Part shown: piece by piece, positions 53,625 to 63,430 of the stretch
How positions within the stretch are numbered: position 1 is the stretch's first letter
Layout of the letters: each line of letters opens with the position of its first letter
Origin: Blastopirellula marina
GTDB lineage: Bacteria; Planctomycetota; Planctomycetia; Pirellulales; Pirellulaceae
Direction: 5' to 3'
DNA: 64,000 nt
Assembly: GCF_002967715.1 (NCBI RefSeq)
Contig: NZ_PUIA01000030.1
Location: 1 to 64,000, forward strand
Notes under the pieces: model-generated
Database searches by the model: none
What the model saw: only the letters and a program-made list of their open reading frames with translations
Told to the model about the DNA's origin: nothing
Translations under genes and position numbers: made by a program

Positions 53625-56600
53625 ATGCTGCGATATCCATTGCTCGCATCGTTCTTTCTGTTCTTGGCCTGCTGCCAGGCCAACGCTAACGACGCCAATC
53701 GGTTGACTTACCTAGACCAGTTCTGCGATCCCTATTACGTCGGGCGTGACTTTCCGAAGCTGACAACACCCCAGTGGATCGGTGATGACAAGGTGGAAGG
53801 GGTTGTCGTTCTTGCGATTGATGACCTCCGCGATACAGCAAAGTACGAAGCGTATCTACGCCCGATCTTTGAGCGTCTGAAGAAGATCAACGGCTCCGCT
53901 AGCGTCAGCATCATGACGAATTCGGTCGACGTGAATAATCCGATCCTGCAAACCTGGCTAGCCGAAGGAGTAGGGCTCGATGCTCATACGGCAACGCATC
54001 CTTGCCCATGTCTTCAAGGAGGAGACTTTGAAGCGGGAAAGCGTTCCTATGAAGATTGCGTCGACATGCTATTTTCCATTCCGAATAGTCGCCCAGTCGC
54101 GTTTCGGTTTCCCTGCATGGACTCGAAAAATACTCCCAGCCCACGCATGATCGCCGAGGTTCTGGCCAGCACAACCGAAAAGGGGAATTTCCTACAAATC
54201 GACTCATCTGTCGTCATTGCCCACACGGCGGATGATCCGGAGCTCCCGCGAGATTTGGTTATCGATGCCGACGGCCAAGGACGCTTTACCAAATACATTC
54301 CTTTTCCCTCGTTTGTCAACAAAGTCGAAAACTACCCTTATCCCTACGTCATCGGTCGTAAGATTTGGGAGTTTCCGTGTACGATTCCCGACGATTGGCA
54401 AGGGTTCAATCTACAGCAACCCGGAAATCCTAAAACGGTGGAAGATTGGAAAGCGTCTATGGACGCCGCCGTTTTAAAGCAAGGAACAGCCTCTTTCGTC
54501 TTTCATCCGCATGGCTGGATTCGAACCGAGCAAATGATCGAGATCATCAACCATGCCGTGAACCGTCATGGCGATCGGGTCGCGTTCTTGCAATTCTCGC
54601 AGTGCCTGGATCGAGTAAATCAACATCTCTTAAAAGGACAACCTCTCCGAGATGCGAACGGAGAAGATAACGGCGTCCGGTTGCTCGATTTGAACGCAGA
54701 CGGATACATGGACGTGGTGATTGGTAACGATCAGTTGCAGGTGACGCGGATCTGGCGACCGGCAGAACGCGCCTGGTTGGAAGCCGCCTTCCCAGTAAAG
54801 TTGGTAACGACCAGCGAAGGTGGCAAGCAGCGAAAAGAGCGGGTTCGGTTTGGAATCCAGTATGGAGAGGTCATCGCCGTGGCAGCGGATGAATCAATCC
54901 GATCGGCGTGGCGTTTCAAAGATAACGCTTGGACGGAAGATCGAGACCTTTTGCGTGGTTTGGAACTTGATGGAAAGCCGGTACAACTAGCCACCGCCGG
55001 GATTGATCAAGGCGTACGATTTCGCGATCTCAACAACGATGGGGACTGCGAGCTGATTGTGGGATCGGAAACAAAGCAGGGCATCTTTCAATGGAATCGA
55101 CGAAAGCAGGCTTGGGATCTGCTGCCATTTGAGTTACCCGATGACACGGAAATCACCTTCAGCCATGGGCTCGATGCGGGACTGAGATTTGTGGATGTCG
55201 ATGAAGATGGCTTCGATGACGTCGTTTTCTCCGACGAAGTGCGTTACTCGCTGAGTCTGTTCAAGTCGATGAAAGAGGGATGGTCGCGACAGGTCTCGTC
55301 AGGCCTTCGTGGCGATGACGGGGCCATTCCCATGATTTCACGTCTGGGGACGAATAACGGTGCCTGGTTTGCCGACAATTCAATTTGGATTCAAAACGAA
55401 GACACGTCGCGTTTACCCGACGGTGTCGATCGGATGTCCTTCGTCGAGATGCTCCGTCCCATTGATACACAGCCCAAGACCGCAGATGCGTCCCACAAGA
55501 CAATTCGCACGCAGCCAGGGTTTCGCATTGACCAGGTCGCGGCCGAACCGCTGGTGATGGATCCGGTTTCGTTCGACTGGGGCCCCGACGGAAAGTTTTG
55601 GGTCGTGGAAATGGCCGACTACCCCCTTGGCGTCGATGGCAAGCCGGGTGGTCGTGTCCGATACCTGCATGATGTCGACAGAGACGGAACGTATGACAAA
55701 TCGGTCCTGTTTTTGGAAGATTTGAATTTCCCGAACGGAGTGATGGCTTGGGGAAAGGGGGTCCTTGTCTCGGCTGCCCCTGAAATCTTCTATGCCGAGG
55801 ATACAGACGGAGATGGTAAGGCGGACAAACGCGAGACGCTTTATGTTGGTTTCAAAGAAGGCAACCAACAGCACCGCGTCAACGGGTTCTGGCGGGGCCT
55901 CGACAATTGGATCTACATTGCCAATGGCGATAGTGGGGGAACCGTCCGTGCGGTAAAAACGGGAAAGACCTTAGATATAAATGGTCGCGACCTCCGAATA
56001 AGACCTGATACCGGCGAGATGGAGGCCGTTACCGGCCAAAGCCAATATGGCCGCGCAAGCGATGACTGGGGAAATTGGTTCGGGTGTAACAACTCGCAGG
56101 CCGTCTATCACTATGTGACTGACGATCATTACTATCTCCGCAATCCAAGTGTCCCTATGCAAAGGCCGATTCAGCGTATCGCCTCGGTTGATAATACTCC
56201 GATCTTCCCACGCAGTCGGATTCTCAGTCATTGGTCAGGGTACAAACCGCCTGCCCCCGGAGAACCAAGTCGGTTTACTTCCGCCAATGGCATCTGCATC
56301 TATCGCGACGAACGACTCGGTCCAGGCTTCGAGATCAGCGCTTTCGTCAGCGAGCCGGTTCATAACCTGATTCATCGGCATCAATTGACTCCGCAAGAAG
56401 TCACTTTCTCGGGACATCGTGCTCCAGGAGAGGATCGAAGTGAATTCGTCGCCTCATCCGACTCTTGGTTTCGCCCTGCGGCGATTCGCACTGGCCCCAA
56501 CGGCGGAATCTGGTTTGCGGATATGTATCGGCTAGTTCTCGAGCATCCCCAGTGGATTGATGACGAAGAAGAAAAGCGAATCGATTTGCGTGCAGGTCAC

Positions 56601-58304
56601 GACAAAGGGCGAATCTATCGCATCTTGCCCGTTACCGAGGAGCCATCAGCGGTCCCTTATTTTGACTCGCTGACCAATCTAGAATTAACCGAACAGTTGG
56701 CAAGTTCGAATGGATGGCGGCGTGATATGGCGCAGCATCTGCTGATCGAACGCAGCGCCAGCGATGTCGTACCGGCGTTGGCCAAATTGACCCAAACGTC
56801 TGAAAACCCACTGGGGCGGCTTCATGCACTTTGCGCGTTAGATGGTTTGAACGCGCTCACGAGCGATGTCCTCGCTGCGGCATTCTCCGATCCTCATGCC
56901 GGGGTGCGACGTCATGCCATTCGCCTGGCCGAGACAACGCTTGACGCCGATGCTGCACTTCAAGGGGCGCTGTCGGCACGGCTTGACGACCCAGATCCGA
57001 TGGTCGCTCTCCAATTGGCCTATTCGTTAGGCCAGTGGCACAGTTCGGACTCAGGACGACTACTCGCCAAGCTAGCAGTAATGCATCGCGATGAACCGCA
57101 CATCGTCTCCGCGGCGCTCACTTCACTGAATGCCGAGAATATACTCTCCGCTTACTCTGAAATGATCTCTTCCGATGTAACGGCTGGTCCAGACTCACCG
57201 ATTTTGTACGAGATGATGCGGATCGGCGCTGGCTTCAAGCAGCCGAAGATTGTGGAATCCATGGCCGCGGCCCTCTTGCAGGAAGACGGTTCGTCATTAT
57301 CTACGTGGAAAAGGAAAGCGATTGCTCAGCTAATGGGTGCCGCGAGAAAGAACGGAGCAGCCTGGCAAGATTCGCTTAGCGCCGATAATCGCGGCAAATT
57401 GACTGCGGAGATCGGTGCGGCACGAAATCGTTTAGACGACTTGGAATCGACTGACGATGACATTCGAATGGATATCAATCTGGTCCTGCAAGCAGGTGGC
57501 AATTCGGCCGAAGACATTCTGTTGATCGCATCACTGCTCGAGCCACAAACTCGATCAGGCTTGCAAATTGCCGCGATCCAGGAGTTGGCGAAGGTCGAAT
57601 CCGATTTGGCTGCTCAAGAGTTGTTTAGCGGTTGGCCAGGCTACACACCGGCGGTTCGCAAGGAACTGCTAGAGACGGTCTTAACCCGTACCTCATGGAG
57701 CCTGAAATTGCTGCGGGAGATCGAGCACCAGCGAATCAGTCCAGCCGATCTAGGCTCCGATGCAAGGAAACGACTTCTGGAACATCCCAACAAGGAGATC
57801 GCAACGCTCGCCAGGGCGCAACTGGCGCAAAGTTCGACCGCGTCAAGAGCCGAGGTGATGCAGCGTTATGAATCGGCCTGGCAACGTAACACAGGGGACG
57901 TCCAAAAAGGACGCGTTCTATTCGTGACCCATTGCAGTGTTTGCCATCGCCTGGAAGGAAAAGGCTTTAACGTGGGGCCAGATTTAACAGGCCTGACGAA
58001 CAAATCCCCGGAAGCGTTGGCCGTGGCGATTCTCGATCCGAACCGTGCCGTAGAGGACAAGTTTATCGAGTACGCGACGGTAACTGACGATGGCCGCACG
58101 TTCAGCGGGATACTCGCCTCGGAAAGCGGCACAAGCGTCACGCTGCGCGGCCAAGGGGGTAAGGAGCAAACCGTTTTGCGTGAGGAAATCGAGCACCTAC
58201 GCAGTACCAGTCGCTCTCTCATGCCGGAAGGATTCGAACAGGTCTTGGATCCGCAAGCACTGTCCGACTTGATCCGATACATTGCAGAGGCCAAGGCGGA
58301 ATAG
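53625..58304 (+). CDS. Giant fusion: polysaccharide-deacetylase fold, FG-GAP repeats, PVC heme-dehydrogenase, HEAT, cytochrome c
   Basis: I start at the ATG at 53625 (MLRYPLLASFFLFLACCQANA, a signal peptide), giving 1559 aa. About 35-335 is a NodB-type deacetylase fold: VVVLAIDDLRD (metal Asp), LDAHTATHPCP (H-x-x-x-H), FRFPCMDSKN and FVFHPHGW (last His). About 345-600 has FG-GAP/VCBS-like repeats (RLLDLNADGYMDVVIGN, RFRDLNNDGDCELIVGS, RFVDVDEDGFDDVVFSD). About 625-1010 is the PVC propeller (FRIDQVAAEPLVMDPVSFDWGP). About 1030-1410 are HEAT-like repeats. CSVCH at 1437-1441 starts the terminal cytochrome c. The second half parallels the 32306 gene domain by domain. It could remove acetyl groups and oxidise the same polymer; that is inference. 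No frameshift is seen. Confidence 0.88.
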   Translation: MLRYPLLASFFLFLACCQANANDANRLTYLDQFCDPYYVGRDFPKLTTPQWIGDDKVEGVVVLAIDDLRDTAKYEAYLRPIFERLKKINGSASVSIMTNSVDVNNPILQTWLAEGVGLDAHTATHPCPCLQGGDFEAGKRSYEDCVDMLFSIPNSRPVAFRFPCMDSKNTPSPRMIAEVLASTTEKGNFLQIDSSVVIAHTADDPELPRDLVIDADGQGRFTKYIPFPSFVNKVENYPYPYVIGRKIWEFPCTIPDDWQGFNLQQPGNPKTVEDWKASMDAAVLKQGTASFVFHPHGWIRTEQMIEIINHAVNRHGDRVAFLQFSQCLDRVNQHLLKGQPLRDANGEDNGVRLLDLNADGYMDVVIGNDQLQVTRIWRPAERAWLEAAFPVKLVTTSEGGKQRKERVRFGIQYGEVIAVAADESIRSAWRFKDNAWTEDRDLLRGLELDGKPVQLATAGIDQGVRFRDLNNDGDCELIVGSETKQGIFQWNRRKQAWDLLPFELPDDTEITFSHGLDAGLRFVDVDEDGFDDVVFSDEVRYSLSLFKSMKEGWSRQVSSGLRGDDGAIPMISRLGTNNGAWFADNSIWIQNEDTSRLPDGVDRMSFVEMLRPIDTQPKTADASHKTIRTQPGFRIDQVAAEPLVMDPVSFDWGPDGKFWVVEMADYPLGVDGKPGGRVRYLHDVDRDGTYDKSVLFLEDLNFPNGVMAWGKGVLVSAAPEIFYAEDTDGDGKADKRETLYVGFKEGNQQHRVNGFWRGLDNWIYIANGDSGGTVRAVKTGKTLDINGRDLRIRPDTGEMEAVTGQSQYGRASDDWGNWFGCNNSQAVYHYVTDDHYYLRNPSVPMQRPIQRIASVDNTPIFPRSRILSHWSGYKPPAPGEPSRFTSANGICIYRDERLGPGFEISAFVSEPVHNLIHRHQLTPQEVTFSGHRAPGEDRSEFVASSDSWFRPAAIRTGPNGGIWFADMYRLVLEHPQWIDDEEEKRIDLRAGHDKGRIYRILPVTEEPSAVPYFDSLTNLELTEQLASSNGWRRDMAQHLLIERSASDVVPALAKLTQTSENPLGRLHALCALDGLNALTSDVLAAAFSDPHAGVRRHAIRLAETTLDADAALQGALSARLDDPDPMVALQLAYSLGQWHSSDSGRLLAKLAVMHRDEPHIVSAALTSLNAENILSAYSEMISSDVTAGPDSPILYEMMRIGAGFKQPKIVESMAAALLQEDGSSLSTWKRKAIAQLMGAARKNGAAWQDSLSADNRGKLTAEIGAARNRLDDLESTDDDIRMDINLVLQAGGNSAEDILLIASLLEPQTRSGLQIAAIQELAKVESDLAAQELFSGWPGYTPAVRKELLETVLTRTSWSLKLLREIEHQRISPADLGSDARKRLLEHPNKEIATLARAQLAQSSTASRAEVMQRYESAWQRNTGDVQKGRVLFVTHCSVCHRLEGKGFNVGPDLTGLTNKSPEALAVAILDPNRAVEDKFIEYATVTDDGRTFSGILASESGTSVTLRGQGGKEQTVLREEIEHLRSTSRSLMPEGFEQVLDPQALSDLIRYIAEAKAE

Positions 58305-58709
58305 TGCTTACATCATACTCCTTGTACGAATGCGATCCGCTAAACCTCCGCAGGCTTGGATAGCGGCGGCAAATAGTCATATGGACATTGCGGCAACCAC
58401 AGAAAAACGTACGTCAAAGCGATAGGCTATCGTGGTGCAGCCCTCCTGGAACGTTGGCACCCCAAAGAAAGCATGGGGAATTCTGCCCAAAACATCTCTT
58501 CAAGAGTGGGGGACGCGATGTTAATATAGCACTGGTGAAAGCCCTGGAACGGTTTCAGGGTCAACATCATTTAACCCGACTGGAAAATTCCGGTTTGGTT
58601 GTAGAAGTCTCACCGGCCGAACACCGTCCGCAACGCGCTAGCGTATCTTTCTGCGAGACGGGCCCACCTGACGCCACCTTAATCCGGCCTCATTCTTACA
58701 GGTGATGCG
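58305..58709. other. Intergenic region without supported gene
   Basis: 405 bp lie between two co-directional large genes. The open frame at 58388-58705 has no ribosome site, strange composition and no recognisable motif. The region presumably holds the promoter of the 58710 gene. No terminator-like hairpin is obvious. Confidence 0.35.
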
Positions 58710-61700
58710 ATGTTGTCCACTCGCACCATACCGCCCCATACTCGGTTCCAGATTCTTGCACTGCTTACGGCGGCAATGTCGCTGGTTGGTTTTACGCAGG
58801 CGAGGTCTGCATTAGCGGACAAAGCCGCTCGACTTTCGTTCAACAGAGATGTCCGTCCAATCTTGTCCACCGCCTGTTTTCATTGTCACGGACCGGACGA
58901 AAAACAGCGTGCCGCGGACCTTCGTTTGGATAACGAAGAAGGGATTGAATACGCCTTTCGCACTGGTGATCTGGAAAAGAGTGAAGGCTGGCGGCGGATT
59001 CTCTCGGACGATGCCGATGTAGTCATGCCGCCACCCGACTCGCATCTTGAGGTTACATCTGAACAACGCGACATCCTCAGGCAATGGATTCAGCAAGGTG
59101 CCGAGTTCCAAGGACATTGGTCATTCATTCCGCCGGTAAAGCCAGGCGTGCCTCAGGTCAACAGCGATGCACGGATTCGCGGCGCGATAGACACCTTCAT
59201 TCAGCGGCGACTCGAGAAGGACGGACTCACACTTGCGAAAGAAGCCGACAAAGAGCGATTGCTGCGACGCGTCACCTTCGACCTAACTGGCCTTCCTCCT
59301 ACCATTGCAGAAATAGACGCCTTCCTCGCCGACAACTCCCCAGAGGCTTATGAAAGAGTAGTCGACCGCCTGCTCGCATCTCCGCGGTATGGCGAGCGCA
59401 TGACGGTTTCCTGGATGGATCTGGCCCGGTACGGTGACACGAGCGTGTTTCACGCGGACGGTCCACGGACGATGTGGCCGTGGCGGGACTGGGTCATCAA
59501 TGCTTACAACAACAACAAACCTTTCGACGAGTTTACCCGCGAGCAGTTGGCCGGCGACCTGATTCCTGACGCAACCGTGGAGCAGAAAATCGCCACAGCC
59601 TTTCTACGGAACAACGCCTCGACTGACGAGGGAGGCGTGATCGCAGAAGAAGCCCGTGTGGAGTACGCGGTGGACCGCGTACGGACAACCGCCCAAGTCT
59701 GGCTCGGGCTGACCGTTGAGTGTGCTCAGTGCCACGATCACAAGTACGATCCGATCTCACAACGAGACTATTATGCCTTTTACGATTTCTTCAATCAGTC
59801 TGCTGATCCCGGAATGCAAACGCGAAATGGCAATCAATCGCCAGTAATCGACGTTCCGAATTATCGTGGTTTGGCTGAAGCAGCAACGCTGAAAAATGAA
59901 CTTGTGGGCGTCACAAAACAACTTGAAGCCCACCAAACCTCGTCGCAAGAAGCCTTTTCAAAGTGGCTCACGAAGATGGAGGCCGCCATTGAAAACGGTG
60001 AGACCTACGTGATCGATGACGCGCTGCTTTATTGCACCTTCGAAGAGGCTGATACGCAACAGATCGCCAATTCCGCCGACAACAGCCTGGCAGGGACCAG
60101 CAACGGCTCTGTTCAGCACGCCGAAGGTAAGCACGGCTCCTCCCTCCAACTCGACGGCAAGAGTTTCGTCGAGTTCGGCGACCTGGCCGCATTCGACAAC
60201 ACGCAGAGCTTTAGCTACGGAGCGTGGATTCGCCCGGGCGGCAACATAAGCGGAGCGGTGTTGGCACGGATGAACGACGGCAATAGCCACCGCGGGTATG
60301 ACCTATGGTTGCAAAACGGGCACGTCGGGATGCATTTGATTCACAGCTGGCCCGATAACGCGATCAAGGTGGTCACCAAGACGCCTCTGAAAAAGGATGA
60401 GTGGCAACACGTCTTCATCACGTACGATGGCTCCCAAAAATCCGGGGGAGTGAAGGTGTTCGTTAACGGACAATTACAGGAGGTAAACGTTGAGCAAGAC
60501 AGCTTGTCCGCCACGACCGCAGCCAATACTTCTCTCAATATCGGTCGCCGCAGTAGTGGCTCGAACTTCGTAGGCCAAATCGATAATGTGCGTATGTACG
60601 CCAGGCAATTGACCGAGGACGAGGTCGCGGCACTTGCCGATGGCAAACTGCATCTCTCGCTGATCGCCAAGCCCGCCAACGAACGAACCGAAGTCGATCT
60701 TGCTGCTCTGCGCAACGTATACTTTACTTCATACGATGAGATGGCCCAGAAGATCACTAAAGAACAGAACCGCCTCAAGAAGGCCATTGCAGTGGCGGAA
60801 AAGCCCGTCGGCAACGTCATGATCATGCAGAATCTGCCTAAGCCGCGGCAAACGTATCTGCTGACGCGGGGGAACTACGCCTCTCCGGACAAAGAGAAAC
60901 CGATAACCTCCGACGTGCTCAGCATCCTGGGCAACATACCGGAAGGTGCTCCCAACAATCGGCTCGGACTCGCCCAGTGGCTGACTCAGCCAGATCACCC
61001 GCTTACCGCGCGGGTCACCGTGAATCGCTACTGGTACATGCTGTTTGGTCGCGGATTGGTCAAATCGCTTGAAGACTTCGGCTCCCAAGGTGAATGGCCC
61101 AGCCACCCGGAATTGCTCGATTGGCTGGCCGTCGATTTTGTCGATAGCGGGTGGAACGTGAAACGGATGATCAAGCAAATGGTCATGTCGCAAACCTATC
61201 GGCAGTCGACCAAGGTGACGCATGAAGTAATGGAAATCGACCCAGAGAATGCGCTGCTCTCTCGCGGCCCACGCTTTAGACTGGCGGGCGAGTTTATTCG
61301 CGACAACGCCCTCGCGGCATCGGGCCTGCTTGTCGATACGATCGGTGGCCCCGGAGTCAAACCGTATCAGCCTCCGGGGTTGTGGAACGAAGTTAGTCTC
61401 AACGGCAACGTTCGGTTCGAGCAGGACCACGGCGAGAACCTTTATCGTCGTAGCATGTACATCTACTGGAAACGCTCCGCCCCGGCACCGAGCATGATTA
61501 TCTTCGATACTCCCAGCCGCGAACTATGCACCATCCGGCGGTCCCGTACCAACACGCCTTTGCAAGCGTTGGTGACGCTCAACGATCCGCAATTTGTCGA
61601 AGCAGCTCGGGCGTTGGCCCAGAGATTGCTTCTCGACCCAGACGCGCAGGAGCTCGACGATCGCCTCACGAAGGCATATCGATTGGCAGCAGGCGTTCGA

Positions 61701-61904
61701 CCGAAGCCAAGCACGCTCGAAATTCTGGCAGCGGCCTATCGCGATGAGCTTAAGTATTATGAGTCCGCCCCCGAACAGGCTGCAGCTCTGCTGAAGATTG
61801 GTGAATCTAAGCGTGACGAGTCGATCCCTCAGGCCGAACACGCCGCTCTGACCATCGTGATGAGCATGATTTTAAATCTCGATGAAACCCTCACGAGAGG
61901 ATAA
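58710..61904 (+). CDS. DUF1549/DUF1553 protein with planctomycete cytochrome and LamG domain
   Basis: This 1064-aa protein has a signal-like helix (FQILALLTAAMSLVGFTQARSALA). CFHCH at 56-60 lies in the cytochrome domain. DUF1549 (about 150-365) contains CAQCHDHKYDP, a second heme motif. A LamG/concanavalin-like domain follows at about 440-655 (LLYCTFEEADTQQIANSADN, FSYGAWIRPGGNISGAVLARMND, WQHVFITYDGSQKSGGVKVFVNG, IGRRSSGSNFVGQIDNVRMYARQLTEDEV). DUF1553 ends the protein (about 755-1030). The DUF1501 gene starts 3 nt after the stop. LamG domains bind sugars or proteins, so this copy probably targets a different glycan from its sisters at 21617 and 26449. Confidence 0.9.
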   Translation: MLSTRTIPPHTRFQILALLTAAMSLVGFTQARSALADKAARLSFNRDVRPILSTACFHCHGPDEKQRAADLRLDNEEGIEYAFRTGDLEKSEGWRRILSDDADVVMPPPDSHLEVTSEQRDILRQWIQQGAEFQGHWSFIPPVKPGVPQVNSDARIRGAIDTFIQRRLEKDGLTLAKEADKERLLRRVTFDLTGLPPTIAEIDAFLADNSPEAYERVVDRLLASPRYGERMTVSWMDLARYGDTSVFHADGPRTMWPWRDWVINAYNNNKPFDEFTREQLAGDLIPDATVEQKIATAFLRNNASTDEGGVIAEEARVEYAVDRVRTTAQVWLGLTVECAQCHDHKYDPISQRDYYAFYDFFNQSADPGMQTRNGNQSPVIDVPNYRGLAEAATLKNELVGVTKQLEAHQTSSQEAFSKWLTKMEAAIENGETYVIDDALLYCTFEEADTQQIANSADNSLAGTSNGSVQHAEGKHGSSLQLDGKSFVEFGDLAAFDNTQSFSYGAWIRPGGNISGAVLARMNDGNSHRGYDLWLQNGHVGMHLIHSWPDNAIKVVTKTPLKKDEWQHVFITYDGSQKSGGVKVFVNGQLQEVNVEQDSLSATTAANTSLNIGRRSSGSNFVGQIDNVRMYARQLTEDEVAALADGKLHLSLIAKPANERTEVDLAALRNVYFTSYDEMAQKITKEQNRLKKAIAVAEKPVGNVMIMQNLPKPRQTYLLTRGNYASPDKEKPITSDVLSILGNIPEGAPNNRLGLAQWLTQPDHPLTARVTVNRYWYMLFGRGLVKSLEDFGSQGEWPSHPELLDWLAVDFVDSGWNVKRMIKQMVMSQTYRQSTKVTHEVMEIDPENALLSRGPRFRLAGEFIRDNALAASGLLVDTIGGPGVKPYQPPGLWNEVSLNGNVRFEQDHGENLYRRSMYIYWKRSAPAPSMIIFDTPSRELCTIRRSRTNTPLQALVTLNDPQFVEAARALAQRLLLDPDAQELDDRLTKAYRLAAGVRPKPSTLEILAAAYRDELKYYESAPEQAAALLKIGESKRDESIPQAEHAALTIVMSMILNLDETLTRG

Positions 61905-61907
61905 CTA

Positions 61908-63368
61908 ATGAATCCCATCCGCGAATTCTCCCTGCTGCAGACACGTCGCCAACTGCTGGGCAATACATCCCGTGCGTTCGGCGCGGCGGCCCTGGCGTCG
62001 CTGATGCCCCCAGGTCTTACAGACATGGCCATGGCTGCGGAACCCTCCAGTGGCCAGTTGCCAGGTTTGCCCCACTTCGCCCCGAAAGCCAAACGGGTGA
62101 TCTACCTGTTCATGGCAGGTGGGCCATCACATATCGACACCTTCGACTATCACCCCAAGATCCGCGAGATGCACGGCAAAGAGTTGCCCGCCGAGATCCG
62201 CGGCGATCAGCGCATCACAGGGATGACCAGCGGGCAGAAGTCTTTCCCATGCGTCGCTCCAATGTTCAAGTTCCAAAAGTACGGCGAGCATCAAACCTGG
62301 GTCAGTGAACTCTTACCGCACACCGCTGGCATTGTTGATGACATCGCCATTGTAAAATCGGTGAACACCGAGGCGATCAATCACGATCCGGCCATTACCT
62401 TCATCAATACCGGCAGCCAACAGCCGGGCAAGCCTAGCTTGGGAGCCTGGCTTAGCTATGGCCTTGGCAGTCCCAACGAAAATCTACCGTCGTACACGGT
62501 GATGATCTCCCGCGGCCCCGGGCAAAAGCAGGCCCTTTACGCGCGGCTCTGGAGTGCGGGCTTCCTTTCATCCCGCCATCAAGGTGTCAAACTACGCAGC
62601 GAAGCAGAGCCGGTCCTGTATCTCGAAAATCCGGCAGGCGTCGACCGTAATATGCGACGTCGCATGCTTGATCGCATCGCTGAGATCAACGCGTCGCACT
62701 ACGAAGACTTCGGCGACCCTGAAACCCAAGCCCGCATCGCACAGTACGAAATGGCCTTCCGCATGCAGGCCAGCGTGCCAGACTTAGTCGACCTTTCCGA
62801 CGAGCCGGAAAGCACGTTCGAGCTTTATGGCCCCGACTCGAAGAAGCCCGGCACATTCGCCCGAAATTGCATCATTGCTCGCCGGCTGGCGGAACGCGGC
62901 GTGCCATTTCAACAACTGTTCCACCGCGGCTGGGACCAACACGGCAACCTCCCGAAGCTGATCCGCGGACAATGCGAAGGCATCGACCAACCTGCGGCGG
63001 CCCTTGTAAAAGACCTCAAACAACGCGGAATGTTGGACGACACCATGGTTGTCTGGGGCGGCGAGTTCGGCCGGACGATCTACTCGCAGGGGAAGCTCTC
63101 CGACGATAGCCACGGCCGCGACCACCACGGCCGGTGCTTTACAATGTGGCTCGCCGGCGGCGGGGTCAAGGGTGGAGTTGAGTACGGGCTGACCGACGAC
63201 TTCAGCTACAACATCCTCAAGGACCCGGTCCACATCCGCGACTTCAACGCGACGATACTCCACCAGATGGGCATCGACCACAACCGCCTCACCTTCCGCC
63301 ACCAAGGACTGGATCAACGGCTGACAGGGGTCGAACCGACGAAGGTGGTCAGGGATATTCTGCTGTAG
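61908..63368 (+). CDS. DUF1501 protein, Tat-exported
   Basis: This 486-aa protein has [25 protein letters not shown] (9-33), a twin-arginine signal. Family blocks are [38 protein letters not shown] and [17 protein letters not shown], with candidate metal-binding Asp and His. It follows the LamG-bearing DUF1549/DUF1553 gene after 3 nt and is certainly co-translated. The last 500 bp use more G and C in third codon positions than the other two DUF1501 genes to my eye; I could not compute this. It is closest to the 24983 copy in signal and motifs. Confidence 0.9.
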   Translation: MNPIREFSLLQTRRQLLGNTSRAFGAAALASLMPPGLTDMAMAAEPSSGQLPGLPHFAPKAKRVIYLFMAGGPSHIDTFDYHPKIREMHGKELPAEIRGDQRITGMTSGQKSFPCVAPMFKFQKYGEHQTWVSELLPHTAGIVDDIAIVKSVNTEAINHDPAITFINTGSQQPGKPSLGAWLSYGLGSPNENLPSYTVMISRGPGQKQALYARLWSAGFLSSRHQGVKLRSEAEPVLYLENPAGVDRNMRRRMLDRIAEINASHYEDFGDPETQARIAQYEMAFRMQASVPDLVDLSDEPESTFELYGPDSKKPGTFARNCIIARRLAERGVPFQQLFHRGWDQHGNLPKLIRGQCEGIDQPAAALVKDLKQRGMLDDTMVVWGGEFGRTIYSQGKLSDDSHGRDHHGRCFTMWLAGGGVKGGVEYGLTDDFSYNILKDPVHIRDFNATILHQMGIDHNRLTFRHQGLDQRLTGVEPTKVVRDILL

Positions 63369-63430
63369 AGCAGGGCATTCCTGTCGCTTTCACGGATTGC
63401 ACGTGCAAAGCGTCCGGACGCATCACTTCG

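Noticed and set aside
58388-58705. 105-aa frame before the LamG-bearing gene
   Set aside because: There is no ribosome site, no motif and irregular composition; more likely intergenic.
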